A stretch of DNA of 64,000 bases. It comes from Taxillus chinensis. Lineage: Eukaryota; Streptophyta; Magnoliopsida; Santalales; Loranthaceae. The stretch lies in contig CM042090.1 of assembly GCA_023512835.1 (NCBI GenBank), positions 16,483,117 to 16,547,116 on the forward strand, given 5' to 3'. The notes under the pieces are model-generated. The model had not been told where the DNA came from. It was given only the letters and a program-made list of their open reading frames with translations, and made no database searches. Positions 29,501 through 40,095 of the stretch are shown here, piece after piece. Position 1 is the first letter of the stretch, and each line of letters opens with the position of its first letter. Position numbers and translations under genes: made by a program.

Positions 29501-30530
29501 TTAAGAAAAAGAAAAAGAAAAAAAAAGCTCTTCTTACAATTGCAGCTCTACGGGAATTCACAACAGGCTATCCAAAGATGGCAGCAGCAGCACACTGTCA
29601 ATCAAAACAAGGTTCACCTTCCAGATTCATGAAACAGAACACCCACCGGATTGTAAAATTTCCACTAACAGCTTGTGAGCACCCATGATCTACCTCATTC
29701 CACAGCTGCAGCTGAATCTGAAGGGATTGCTGGTGAAGACAATGAGCATAAGAAAATTAATCTATAATGATACATGAAAATGATAACAGTTATACTGCAG
29801 GTAGAACCGATCATATTAATTGACCATTATACCAAAACACTAAAAAACAGAGAAACTACAGCAATCGTTGACTATATTTTGTACAGGCAGCTGTAGATTG
29901 CAAAGACAGATCAAAAGCAAGTAGATACAATTTTAACTGGCACTACGCGCTTGCAAATTTATGGACGCTCATTAAATGAGGAAAAACACTGACAGGAGAT
30001 GCAGTTTTTTCCCAAAACCCTTTTTTTATTCCGTTAACCAAATGTGAAATGATATTAGTTTTCCTTAGTTTTCCTAAACTGGAGCATAGATAGGCCAAGG
30101 GACAAGGCATCAAGAGCAAGCTCCTTTCACCTGATACTTACAGCCAAGGCTACATGCCCACATAGGTGTAGACAATAATGCTTCATTCTTAGGACAAGCT
30201 ATCATGCAGGTCCTAATGTTCCATTCCTGATACCAATAGAGAATGAAAATTACAATTAGATGAAAGGGTCTACTAGGAACGTTTATCAGATGGGAAGCAC
30301 GTCACAACTACAACTAAAAGAGACAATACAGTAATCGTGAAAACAACAAAAATCAGTGCAGACCCACTTTCTGTATCACTGATGCAAGCCCCAGTGCATT
30401 TATAATGAAGTTATCATCAGCAACAGTTAAAAATTACAGAGAAGGGTACAAATGACTCATTGTATAAAGTGTTTTTCATTGACTAATCCAAATTTTATAA
30501 ATGAAGGTACCTATCATCGTTGGGTGGCAG
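29501..30530 (-). other. Downstream region of ABCF4, probable 3' UTR
   Basis: About 1 kb after the ABCF4 stop codon, less AT-rich than the spacer. It likely holds the 3' UTR. I could not fix the polyadenylation site and found no other gene. Confidence 0.4.
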
Positions 30531-32717
30531 TCAGTCATCAACCTCTGCTTTGATTTCTCCCTGTAGCTCTTCCTTGTAATCCTCAAAGGTCCCAGGGAAA
30601 GTTCGCATGGTTCCATTTTCCACAATCCAGATTTCACTCATCTCATCATTCTCACAAACACTTGATATTAGCCTTGAATCATGACTGACCAAGACAACCC
30701 CACCTGTAAACTGATTTAGGGCCTTGGCCAATGCATCAATACTCTGCATGTCTAAATGATTTGTAGGCTCATCAAAGAGCAAAATGTGGGGCATAGACAT
30801 AGAAATAGAAGTAAAGACGACCCGTGCTTTCTGTCCTCCCGACAGTTTCACAATAGGGGTCAAATGGTTGTGGCTTGGAAGTCCAAACTTCCCAAGCTTT
30901 GCACGGACAGCCTCCTGCTTGCTTAGTCCCTCTTGGTCTGGATGAAGACGAAGAAGATACTGAACCGGTGTTTCATCCATAGTTAGAAGGTCTACAAAGT
31001 GCTGTGAATACCTTCCAATCCTCAACTTCTGACTCCTCCGCACTTCACCCTCGGTTGGAAACAAATCCCCAGCAAGAAGATTAAGCAAAGTAGATTTTCC
31101 TGCTCCATTGGGGCCAACAATTGCCACACGAGTTCCCATATCAATTCCTGCATCAACATTTGATAGCCTAAAATCCTCACGGTTTGGATAGCTAAAACTG
31201 ACTTCAATAAGCTGCAGGAGTGGTGGCGTAAGTTCAGTAGGTTCAGGAAAGTGAAATTCCACACTGTAATCTTTCCACTTCTTTGGAGCCTCCACAGGGG
31301 CCTCATCATCATCAACCTTGCCTTTAGCCTTGTTCTTTGATGCTTCCTTGGCCTCAAATTTTACTCGATCCTTCACCTTCTCCAGCTGAACCCTATTACC
31401 GCTCCTCTTGGCATTTCTCATCAGCTTATCATGTCTGTCAAAATTCTTATTCATCTCTACACGTTTTTGGTTAGACCCTTTTTCAAACTCATCATAATTT
31501 CCCCGATAAGGTTGGAGTTTCAGGTCATGAAGATGAATTATATCACTGCAAACAGTGTTGAGAAAATCCCTATCATGTGAAACAACAACAAGAGTTTTCT
31601 TCCACCTGCACAGGTATTCTTCTAACCAGAGAACAGCTCGGAGATCAAGATGGTTTGTGGGTTCATCCAGCAGAAGCAGCATAGGCTGCATGAAAAGTGC
31701 CCTCGCCAGTGAAATTCTCATCCTCCAGCCCCCACTAAATGACCGTGTTGCACGCCCTTGCATATCCTTGCTGAAACCCAAACCAGCAAGGATCTTGGAT
31801 GCCTGAGCCTCAGCTGCATCAGACCCCATATCCATAAGTTTCTCATACAATTCAGCCAGCTTCTCTCCTGCACTATCCCCTTCAGAATCATCACCCTTGC
31901 TTTCAGCCTCCACAGGAGAACACAAATTCTGCAAAGACGCAACTTCTTGTCGGACCTTGACAAGTTCTTCATTAGCTGAAACAACTGCCTCCAGGGCAGT
32001 TTTATCATCACCGATTACTTCTTGTTCAACTAAAAGGACATCAATATTCTTTGGCACAGGAATCTTCCTCCAAGCAAGAAGCTTCAGTAATGTGGACTTG
32101 CCCATTCCATTAGGTCCCACCAACCCATATCTCATCCCATGAGAAATCTTGATTGACGCATTTTGTAGAAGTTCTTTACCACGAGCTTGAACAGAGAAAT
32201 TAGTTATTGCTATATCCCTGACGTTAGCATCAGCTTCATCACCCTCGAGGGCAGAAACTCGGCTACCAATGACAACAGTAAAAGCATCCCTGTCATCCCG
32301 AAGAGCCTCCTGCTTGGCTAACTCAGCAGTGTGGGCGGTGAGCAGTTCCCTCTTTTCTCGTTTTTTCAACTCTTTGTCTGTCATGGCAATCTCAAGCGGC
32401 TTTTGCTGCTGCTCCTTCCGGCGGGATTCACTTTGTTGCAGTTCTTCAGGTTCGACCTCTCCATCTTCCTCGTAGTCATCATCAGATGGAGGAAGATCAA
32501 TGTCTTCCATGTAAGACGGAAGTTGCCTTGCCGCTGATTTGGTCTTTGGTTTGCTTGTATTAGTGCTCGTGGAAGATCCTTTCTTGGGCTTATCAGTTTT
32601 CTGGTCCATGCTAGCAAGCATGGATGATACTGACATTTTCTCCTTCTTTCCATCCCTGCTGCTTTGCTGCTTAGCTTTCATGGTGGCACCTACCTCCTCT
32701 GTTTTCTTCTTTCCCAT
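30531..32717 (-). CDS. ABCF4: ABC transporter F family member 4 (GCN20-type)
   Basis: An intact 728-aa soluble ABC-F protein in one coding exon. Members have two ATPase cassettes, no membrane segments and act with ribosomes or the GCN2 stress pathway rather than in transport. The N-terminus (1-60) is Lys/Ser-rich and is followed by an acidic segment (about 70-95). Cassette 1: Walker A GPNGMGKST at 201-209, signature SFSGGWRMRISLARA from 326, Walker B LLLLDEPTNHLD from 347. The linker (about 415-480) is basic (KVKDRVKF). Cassette 2: Walker A GPNGAGKST at 535-543, signature LSGGQKARVVF from 625, Walker B ILLFDEPTNHLD from 645, then the switch His in VLVSHDSRL. Length and sequence agree with Arabidopsis ABCF4/GCN4. 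A 5' leader intron of about 657 bp (32742-33398) is suggested by a TGCAG acceptor and a CTCTG/GTAATC donor. Confidence 0.97.
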   Translation of the reverse strand: MGKKKTEEVGATMKAKQQSSRDGKKEKMSVSSMLASMDQKTDKPKKGSSTSTNTSKPKTKSAARQLPSYMEDIDLPPSDDDYEEDGEVEPEELQQSESRRKEQQQKPLEIAMTDKELKKREKRELLTAHTAELAKQEALRDDRDAFTVVIGSRVSALEGDEADANVRDIAITNFSVQARGKELLQNASIKISHGMRYGLVGPNGMGKSTLLKLLAWRKIPVPKNIDVLLVEQEVIGDDKTALEAVVSANEELVKVRQEVASLQNLCSPVEAESKGDDSEGDSAGEKLAELYEKLMDMGSDAAEAQASKILAGLGFSKDMQGRATRSFSGGWRMRISLARALFMQPMLLLLDEPTNHLDLRAVLWLEEYLCRWKKTLVVVSHDRDFLNTVCSDIIHLHDLKLQPYRGNYDEFEKGSNQKRVEMNKNFDRHDKLMRNAKRSGNRVQLEKVKDRVKFEAKEASKNKAKGKVDDDEAPVEAPKKWKDYSVEFHFPEPTELTPPLLQLIEVSFSYPNREDFRLSNVDAGIDMGTRVAIVGPNGAGKSTLLNLLAGDLFPTEGEVRRSQKLRIGRYSQHFVDLLTMDETPVQYLLRLHPDQEGLSKQEAVRAKLGKFGLPSHNHLTPIVKLSGGQKARVVFTSISMSMPHILLFDEPTNHLDMQSIDALAKALNQFTGGVVLVSHDSRLISSVCENDEMSEIWIVENGTMRTFPGTFEDYKEELQGEIKAEVDD

Positions 32718-32740
32718 TAAAACAACTTCAGGTAACTAAT

Positions 32741-33530
32741 GCTGCATTTGGAGCGTGGGATAAAGGAGAGTATAATAGGCGTTTTCCTTTACTGATATTG
32801 ACAATCCATATGATAGAAAATAGAAAGACATAGTTATTTATTTTTCAAATAGAGAATGTAAAAGGAAATCATAAACTTAATCCTATCACTTACCAAACAT
32901 TATTAATTAATCATTATCAAATATCATCATTTCTAATATCATTGTATATACTTTACTATCATGTGTGTGCTATAAGCTCCACCAAACTCCAGTTAGGCAA
33001 TGCAGCAGAATAGAACCCAAAATTAATCTGTTGATTAATTCATTGAGTTTGGCATTGCGATATGTTATATGGGAAATTTGACAGTTTCAAGAAACAAATC
33101 ACAAAACTAAATATACTAATATTACAGCGAAAAAGAAAACATAAGTCAATGAAAATCATAATTAGGAAACCATAAACTTTTTTTTTTCTTGACTGCGAAT
33201 GATTTTTTTTTTTTTTTAAAACAAGGAATGGAGCTTGCTATCTATCTAGTAGAGGAAAGGGGATCGGGACAAGGAAAACAAACAAATAATTCAACATTCA
33301 TGGCAAGTTATTATTAGGATTTACAAACGGAAGTGAAGGAAAGATGAAATTTTTAAAAAAAAAACCCATGAAAGAGAGCGAGAGATAGAATGGATTACCA
33401 GAGGCAGAGATTGAAGGCCGCTTGGTAGTACCCAAAAATGAGGTAAGGGGTAGAGATCTGAGATTTGGGGATTGATCGGATTAGGATTCCCAAAACCGTG
33501 TCTGAATTAATACGTGTGCACCAACCTACC
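32741..33530 (-). promoter_or_regulatory. ABCF4 leader intron and proximal promoter
   Basis: Upstream of the ABCF4 ATG, a plausible leader intron runs 32742-33398, with the first non-coding exon and promoter near 33400-33530. This is inferred from splice-like sites only. Confidence 0.45.
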
Positions 33531-34283
33531 TGCTGCCGCCGCTTCTGCAGTGGCGGGTAATGCAATAGACGAAATTTAATACAGAGAAGACAAGGAGGAA
33601 TGGAATATACCCGGAAACATATGTCATACTACTACTACTTCTTCTACTACTGCATGCCTGATACTCTACTGCAATTTCCAACTCCAACTCGTGCGTGCCT
33701 GGGTCAAGGTAATGGAGGCTTATTTATAATTTTTATGATAAAAACCGTGGCGCAAGGGTAGCCTCTCACGCTCTCGACGCGTACCTGATTAAATCACTAA
33801 TTAAAGCCTATTGGTTCGCATTTTCTCTAATTAAATTACTAACTGTACGTATCAATATTCATTCATTTACTTCTAATTAAATTACGAAAAAAGCCTAATC
33901 AAATCACTCGATTCTAAAATACTGATTACTGCCACGCAGAAAAATTAGCATAAAATTAATACACCAAATAAAAAAATATATATGGAATATATCCTTACGC
34001 CCGCGCACAGCTAACTATTAAGTATTAATTAATTGCTTTGCTTGCCTTGCCTGCCTGCCTGCCTCGCGCCTACCTACCCCTTTTCTTTTACTCTAATTTT
34101 CTACATCTTCATTTCTCCACTCCTCCCCTTATCATCATATGATATGATTAAGCAATAATACAGATAGTACTCACCTCCATGCTCCGATTCCGAATCCGAT
34201 TAGTGACTAACCACCAATTTCATTTGATCTAGAATCGGATTCGGATTCATCAAGGAAGGAAAAGGGGTTCCCTTGAAATCGAG

Positions 34284-34317
34284 GTCGGCAGTCGGCAGTC
34301 GGCAGTCGGCAATCGGA
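34284..34317. repeat. Short CGGCAGT tandem repeat
   Basis: Four near-identical 8-bp units (GTCGGCA type) in the upstream region of the DUF2062 gene. Confidence 0.8.
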
Positions 34318-34384
34318 TCCGGTTCGATTGAATTGTTGTAAGAGAGGAAGATTTGGGTTGGTAGGCATCATCAAATCGAATCGA

Positions 34385-34386
<2 letters not shown>

Positions 34387-34450
<64 letters not shown>
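34387..34450. repeat. (AT)n(AG)n compound microsatellite before the DUF2062 start
   Basis: About 36 bases of AT and 28 bases of AG end four bases before the ATG at 34454. It must lie in the 5' leader or core promoter. Confidence 0.92.
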
Positions 34451-34453
<3 letters not shown>

Positions 34454-34454
<1 letters not shown>

Positions 34455-36618
34455 TGCTGATAGCTAGGATGGGGTTCGGATCATGGTTCCATCAGAAGGT
34501 CATTGATCCTCTACTTGATATCCTCCGCAGGTACCACCCTCTCTCTGTCTCTCTACTTTGCTTTTCTCACCCACCCACCTTACAGAAGTACAGAACTTAG
34601 AAGAATACTATAATTTAATCTAACTTCCCACGACAACTCAAATGTTTCCCTTCCCTACTTTGATTTAATTTAATTTTAACATTCATCCATGTCTCAAAAT
34701 TCTTATCATTTCAACTACCTGCCAACTCCCAATAATCAACTCAACCCCAGCTAACTCCAGATATATAATTTAGCTTAATTTATCCCTACTATTTTTTTAT
34801 TTTTTTTTTTACTTTTGATCTTATAAATAAACATATGCATATGTTGAAGGGGCACGGAGCCAAACCAGCTGGCGTTCTCTGCCGCCGTTGGCATCACTTT
34901 GGGTGTATTTCCTATATGCGGTATGCCATCCATCCATCCCTCCCCATTTTAAATTTCTTTTTTTTTTTTTTGGTGTATTTCCTATATGCGTCTGTGTGTG
35001 TGTATACTTTTTATGCCAAGCTTGGATCATTGACAAAAGCTTTCGTAATTAATTTCAGTGATGTTGGCTGTGAGTTGGGTATGAGTTTTTGCAGCTGTTG
35101 ACTTTTTAAATCTACTCCACTATAGTGGAAATAACATCTTTGTTCTCCCAATATTAATTGTATTAGCTCTTCTAAAGTGTCTGTTTTGGCATATGGAGTC
35201 CTGGATGACTCTTATTGTTGCCGCCACCAAGCTTTACCCGCTGGGGAGGCCATTCGGGTGATCTCAAATTAAAATATCAGAGTTTCACTTCATCTCATAC
35301 TTCTCACATGAGATTTGGTTCCGTGAAGCCGGGCACATCACGAAATATCAGTTCATTTTTCCCTTCTGATATTTTTGGCACTCCTTTTAAATAGTAGAGT
35401 AGATTTATAAATAACATACTGGGCGATGAGTAATATTTTGTTGTCCAGTAAAAGGTGGAATTTCTTTTATAACCAACACCAACCGTGCTAAATTTCAATC
35501 TAATTTTTCGGTTACAACAGGGGTCACTGTGTTACTTTGTGGGATGGCTATTGCTGTGCTCGGATCACTTTGTCATTCCCCGACCGTGTTGCTTGCAAAC
35601 TTCATTGCTACACCAATTGAGTTGAGGTACTGTAAACATACATCAATTCTTCTATTCTTCTATATTCTCTTCCTTCCTACAGCAACATGAAGGTAATTGT
35701 TAAGGTTTTTGAGGATATGATGGAACCATTTCAAGTTTTAGAATTCAACGTAATCTTATTGGTGTGCAGCTGTTTTACATTTATAGATTCATCCTTCTGA
35801 CACTTTGTTGTTGAGAGACTCGAGTCATCTATAAGCATTTCCTGGATTTATTTATTTTTTTCTTTTCCCTTCCCCAAGGTCTTTTTAAATAATTTGTCAA
35901 TTATGATTTCAAGTCTTTTGTTTTGGGGGTTGTTTATCTTCTACCCGTACTTGAATTTTTATATCAAATCGTGGTTCAAACAAGTTCACTGACTCATCTA
36001 TATGGCATTGATGCCGCCCAAAATGTGTATTGCTATATAGTCTGGTGGTTCCCTTCCTGCGCCTTGGTGAACTTCTCTCCGGGGGACCTCATTTCCCGTT
36101 AACTTCTGACGCTTTAAAGAAGGTTTTTACTGGTCAAGCTTCTCATGAAGTCCTTATAAGCATTGTACATGCGGTACGTAGCTCTTATTGGCAACCACGT
36201 AGTAATGTTTACTGAGTTCCTATGGAAAATGCTTTGGGATATGAGATTTAATGTTGTTGATCTTTATCTTGCATATTTAAAGCAAAATTTCATATTACTG
36301 CATGTGTTGAAGCTATTTGTGAGGTCCAAACAATGCGTGAATCCCAAATCTTAACTCTGACCGACTGTCAAATTATGATCTTGAGTAGATGTGCTCAACT
36401 GACTTGTTCTCTATCGCAGCCCATTCTTATATCTGAAATGATGACAGTACCCATTTTTGCAGCTATTGGGGTGGCTTGTCGCAGCACCTTTCATCTTGGT
36501 GGTATTGTACATATTATTCTTGCCGTGCTTCAAGCTCCTTGTTCCCAAATTTAGCACAGTTCCTTTAAGTCCAAAGAAGCCATTAGCAGAAGTCAAGTTG
36601 AAGGTGAGGGATGTTTGA
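34454..36618 (+). CDS. DUF2062 membrane protein
   Basis: Five exons join in phase to 543 nt (180 aa): 34454-34530, 34850-34920, 35521-35626, 36041-36173, 36463-36618. I chose the first in-frame ATG (MLIARMGFGSWFHQK); the ATG at 34469 is also possible. The core NQLAFSAAVGITLGVFPICG, then VTVLLCGMAIAVLGSLC and HSPTVLLANFIATPIELS, is the typical DUF2062 pattern of small-residue hydrophobic helices. A Gly/Pro loop (LLSGGPHFPL) and a C-terminal membrane segment (WLVAAPFILVVLYILFLP) follow, then a short Lys-rich tail. The protein is predicted to span a membrane two to four times. Its function is unknown. It diverges from ABCF4, with about 0.9 kb between the inferred starts. Confidence 0.88.
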
Positions 36619-37023
36619 TTAACACATATATCAGATTGCATTATGCACATGCCCCTTCTGTATTGATTTGAAAACATTATTGAATCATGAGGGCAAATGT
36701 TTCATGCAGTCTCCCACCTCATTTTTTTATATTCATTAATCAAATTGCACATGCAAATTCTTCCAACACAGTTATTGAAATAGGTTGAAAGCAACAACTT
36801 CCGGCCTTATCAATGATGCGAAACCTAAATACTACTAAGAACCTGGGTAGATATGTTCTAAAGTAGTCTCTCTATATGCACGAATGCAAGTTTATGGTGG
36901 TGGTTCTTCTTATAAGAGTGGAGCAACACGATGTTAGTATTAAAGCCCCTTTGTTTGAAGTTGGATCATCATGATCTGTAATTCACTGATGCCTTTCTGG
37001 ACGTAATGTTATGCACGATGCGC

Positions 37024-37043
<20 letters not shown>

Positions 37044-37080
<37 letters not shown>
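37044..37080. repeat. Poly(T)-poly(G) homopolymer pair
   Basis: About 16 T followed by 21 G, preceded by TTTTC repeats. On the minus strand it reads poly(C) then poly(A), the same pairing as in the large block at 23574-24230. Confidence 0.9.
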
Positions 37081-38999
37081 TGCCTAATTGTATATTTATA
37101 GCATAGTCCTGTGGCATGTGGGCAAAGCCTGGTAAACACCCACTGCAGGGACACACTTCCACGTGACGGGTAGGATGGGGTGGGTTGCATTGGGCGTATT
37201 ATTGTGAAAATATTATTGTTATAAAAAAAACTGTCGCTCCTTTTTATGATCCTTTACTCGGCTTTAGACCCCATCCCGTCCGCCCGTAGTAGGATGGGGT
37301 GGTTTGGTTATTACAAGTAGTTCTGCTAAACTTCTTTTCTAAAAAATCAAAAAAAAGTTATAATTAATTTCCATTTTGTTTTTGGGCATTTAAAAAATAT
37401 TCTCTTCGCTTCATTTTTGTCTTCGGATTTTTTGGGTTATTGCGGGTTTTTGATTTCTATATTATGTTTTTTGAATTCTTTTAAAATTAGATTTCATAAA
37501 AATTTAAAAAAAATAGTAAGTTCAAATAATAAAGATGAAAAGTAAAAAGAATAAATAAATTTATTTAAGTTTTTTTCATAAGTTTATTTAAAAATAAAAA
37601 ATAATTTAAAATAATTCGTAAAAAATTACGAGATGTAATGTTTTTAAAAGTAATTTTTAAATTTATATTAATGTTAAATTAAAACAGGCTCGTTCATTTT
37701 ATAATTGATATGTCCAATTTTGGTGCACCGAACATATGTTTCATTTTCAATTTTCAAAACACTACTCTCAAATCGAGATGGAAAATATGCTAAAATGTAT
37801 ATAAATGTTTAGGGTATATGTGTCTTTTGAATATACAAAAAAAAAAAAATCAAAGTGTGGATGAAAGCGAAGGTAAGTAGAGTGGGTTTATGTCTCTCCT
37901 TTCACCCTAATTACTATCATGTGACCGAGATATCGTTGCTATCATAATAAAGGAGAGCATCCTACAAAAATAAAAAAAAAACACTTTGTATGAGAAAATA
38001 TTGTATGATCCGTTTAAAAAATGACACTATATCACAGATGCAAAGCTCGACTCTTCCTACTGTCTTTGTTTTAAAGAATTTTTTAAAAAATCCGTAAAAG
38101 ATGACAACACGGTTCCATTAATCAAGTATCCATGTAAAAATAACATAATAATAAAAATCGTCGCAGGAGAAGTGAAAATTTGCTGACGACTTGAAAGTTA
38201 AAAATTGACGTTGAAGAAGGCGACGACGACTCCCACACTCACGCTCGCAAATGATTGAAGAAGCCTCCACCACCAACGCTCCTAACCACGGCGTATGCAC
38301 TCCTAACGGGTGTTTAAGCAAAAGTGTTTCACATACTAATTTAGGGTGACGTTTGCAGCCAGATTTTTTTGATGGTCAATAAGAGATTTTGGTGTCGCAT
38401 TTTATCATATAAAGAAGAAATTATGAGAAAAAGTCACATTCGAGGAGAGATTTTGAGCCAGAGGTTGTTCTCATTTCATTAACCGCATGATAGAAAAATA
38501 AATAAATAAATAATATGGCTTAAATGGAGAGACAATAAAACCAGTACAATATACCTCATACTAAACCAGTACAAGAAATTGATGATGTAACATTATAGGT
38601 GAGAGCGTCATTTGTTCATTTAATTTTGGTTTTTTTATTTAAAAAAACATTTAGAAAAAGGAACATTTAGGTGAGGCTTAATATTAAAGAGTTCCCATAA
38701 AATCTTTACTTAAAAATAAAGTTTTACATTGTCTTTGAAGTAGTAGCCACTTTAAGATCGAAGTTGACATACGATAAAGCAAAAGGAAGTCAACAAAACT
38801 TAACATAGTTATGCATAAAGCATTAACATAGCAGTAGTAAGAAGAGTAGTCATTCCCAACCAACGATGATGGAGAATGCTCTGGATAGCAGCGTTCCTAA
38901 TATCACAATCCAAACCATAGGCTTATACATAATTCAAAGAGTATCAATATCCATCTCAAAGTAAAAGTACCTTGGGGAAGAAAGAAATAAACAAGTAGC

Positions 39000-39165
39000 A
39001 GAGAGGCTGATTGAGAGATATGTTGATGACGACGGAGACAATGGTGGCGGCAGCAGCAAAGAGATTGAGGTTGACCTAAGCCCTAACCATGGTTGAAACG
39101 TTAGAGAAGAACCCAAGAGACCCAAAATACCTCCCTTGGGTTCAGATGCATTGGATCTCCATATC
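39000..39165 (+). pseudogene. Coding-like acidic fragment, unrecognised
   Basis: After an AAGTAG acceptor-like site, the plus strand reads AERLIERYVDDDGDNGGG, then SSKEIEVDLSPNHG and a stop. The same frame resumes as NVREEPKRPKIPPLGSDALD. The composition looks like protein rather than chance, and EVDLS is near an EAR-like repression motif. I do not recognise the family. The in-frame stop suggests a broken remnant or a missed intron. Confidence 0.3.
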
Positions 39166-40095
39166 CATTAATGGAGTTCCAAAATGATGGCTAACTAGGC
39201 TAAAAGTTAAATAGCAAAAACTAGTACTATCCCTCCCTAAATCTAAGCTCAGCAGGCCAAACTAACCCAGAGTTCAGCTGCAACAAAATATGACATTAAA
39301 AGATTTCCTTCCATTACGCTATGGGAAGATGGTTGGTTACCACGGATTAGACAGCTTATGTAAAAGTGAAAGCTAGTAAACGATTTGAAAATAGAAGTAA
39401 AGAGCTGCTAGCTTTTAGATTGAAAATCCTAAAACAAGCAAGGGCTCACGTTACCCAAAAAAAAAAAAAAACTACAAGGGCACCCCTTGTACCCCTGACC
39501 AATTAACTGCAACTACTACATATGCTCTAGACGCAACTACGGATATCTAAATTGGAGGGGCTAACCATTTAAAAAAGACTAGCATTGATAACCCAAAGGA
39601 GTTGCTCTGTGTTTCATGATTTTACAATAGTAATTTGCAGGTCATGTTGTCCAGCAAATTCCCTGCTTCCATTGATTAGCCTTTTTCCAAATGGGCTGGC
39701 TAAAAGCATATGTTTTTTCCCCACCTGGGCAAAGGCAATATGCGTCTCCAACAGAGGCAATACAGTGAAGTAGCCTGCGTTGGTACACATGCGTTTCCAA
39801 CACATGCAATGCTTAATTTGGTTTCTTTCGAGAAACCATTTCTTCTCAAAAAAATATGATGCAAAGTGGGTAGATGATGAGGATGCTTCCACATTGGAAG
39901 GAGAATGATGGACTCCTCCACACTGGGAGGGAGATTTGAGTCCCTATGGGGGACTACAATGCAAGGAAGGGCCCATATTCCAATCATGGGCCTTGTGTTA
40001 GAAAGAGAGAGAACCATGGTTAGGCCGAAGGTTTTTTCATACTCCAGAAAAAGCATCTGAGGGAATCCGCAGTAACTAGGTCTGGAACAAGTCTT

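Larger units (their letters stand above)
36619..40095. other. Intergenic spacer between DUF2062 and RRM genes
   Basis: Mostly AT-rich. It includes the DUF2062 3' UTR, a T-run/G-run at 37044-37080, GC-richer pieces with GGGTAGGATGGGGTGG words (37165-37310) that look transposon-derived, and an acidic coding-like fragment at about 39000-39160. No complete gene recognised. Confidence 0.5.

Noticed and set aside
31555..32739. Several plus-strand frames over ABCF4
   Set aside because: Antisense shadows of the intact 728-codon ABCF4 frame.
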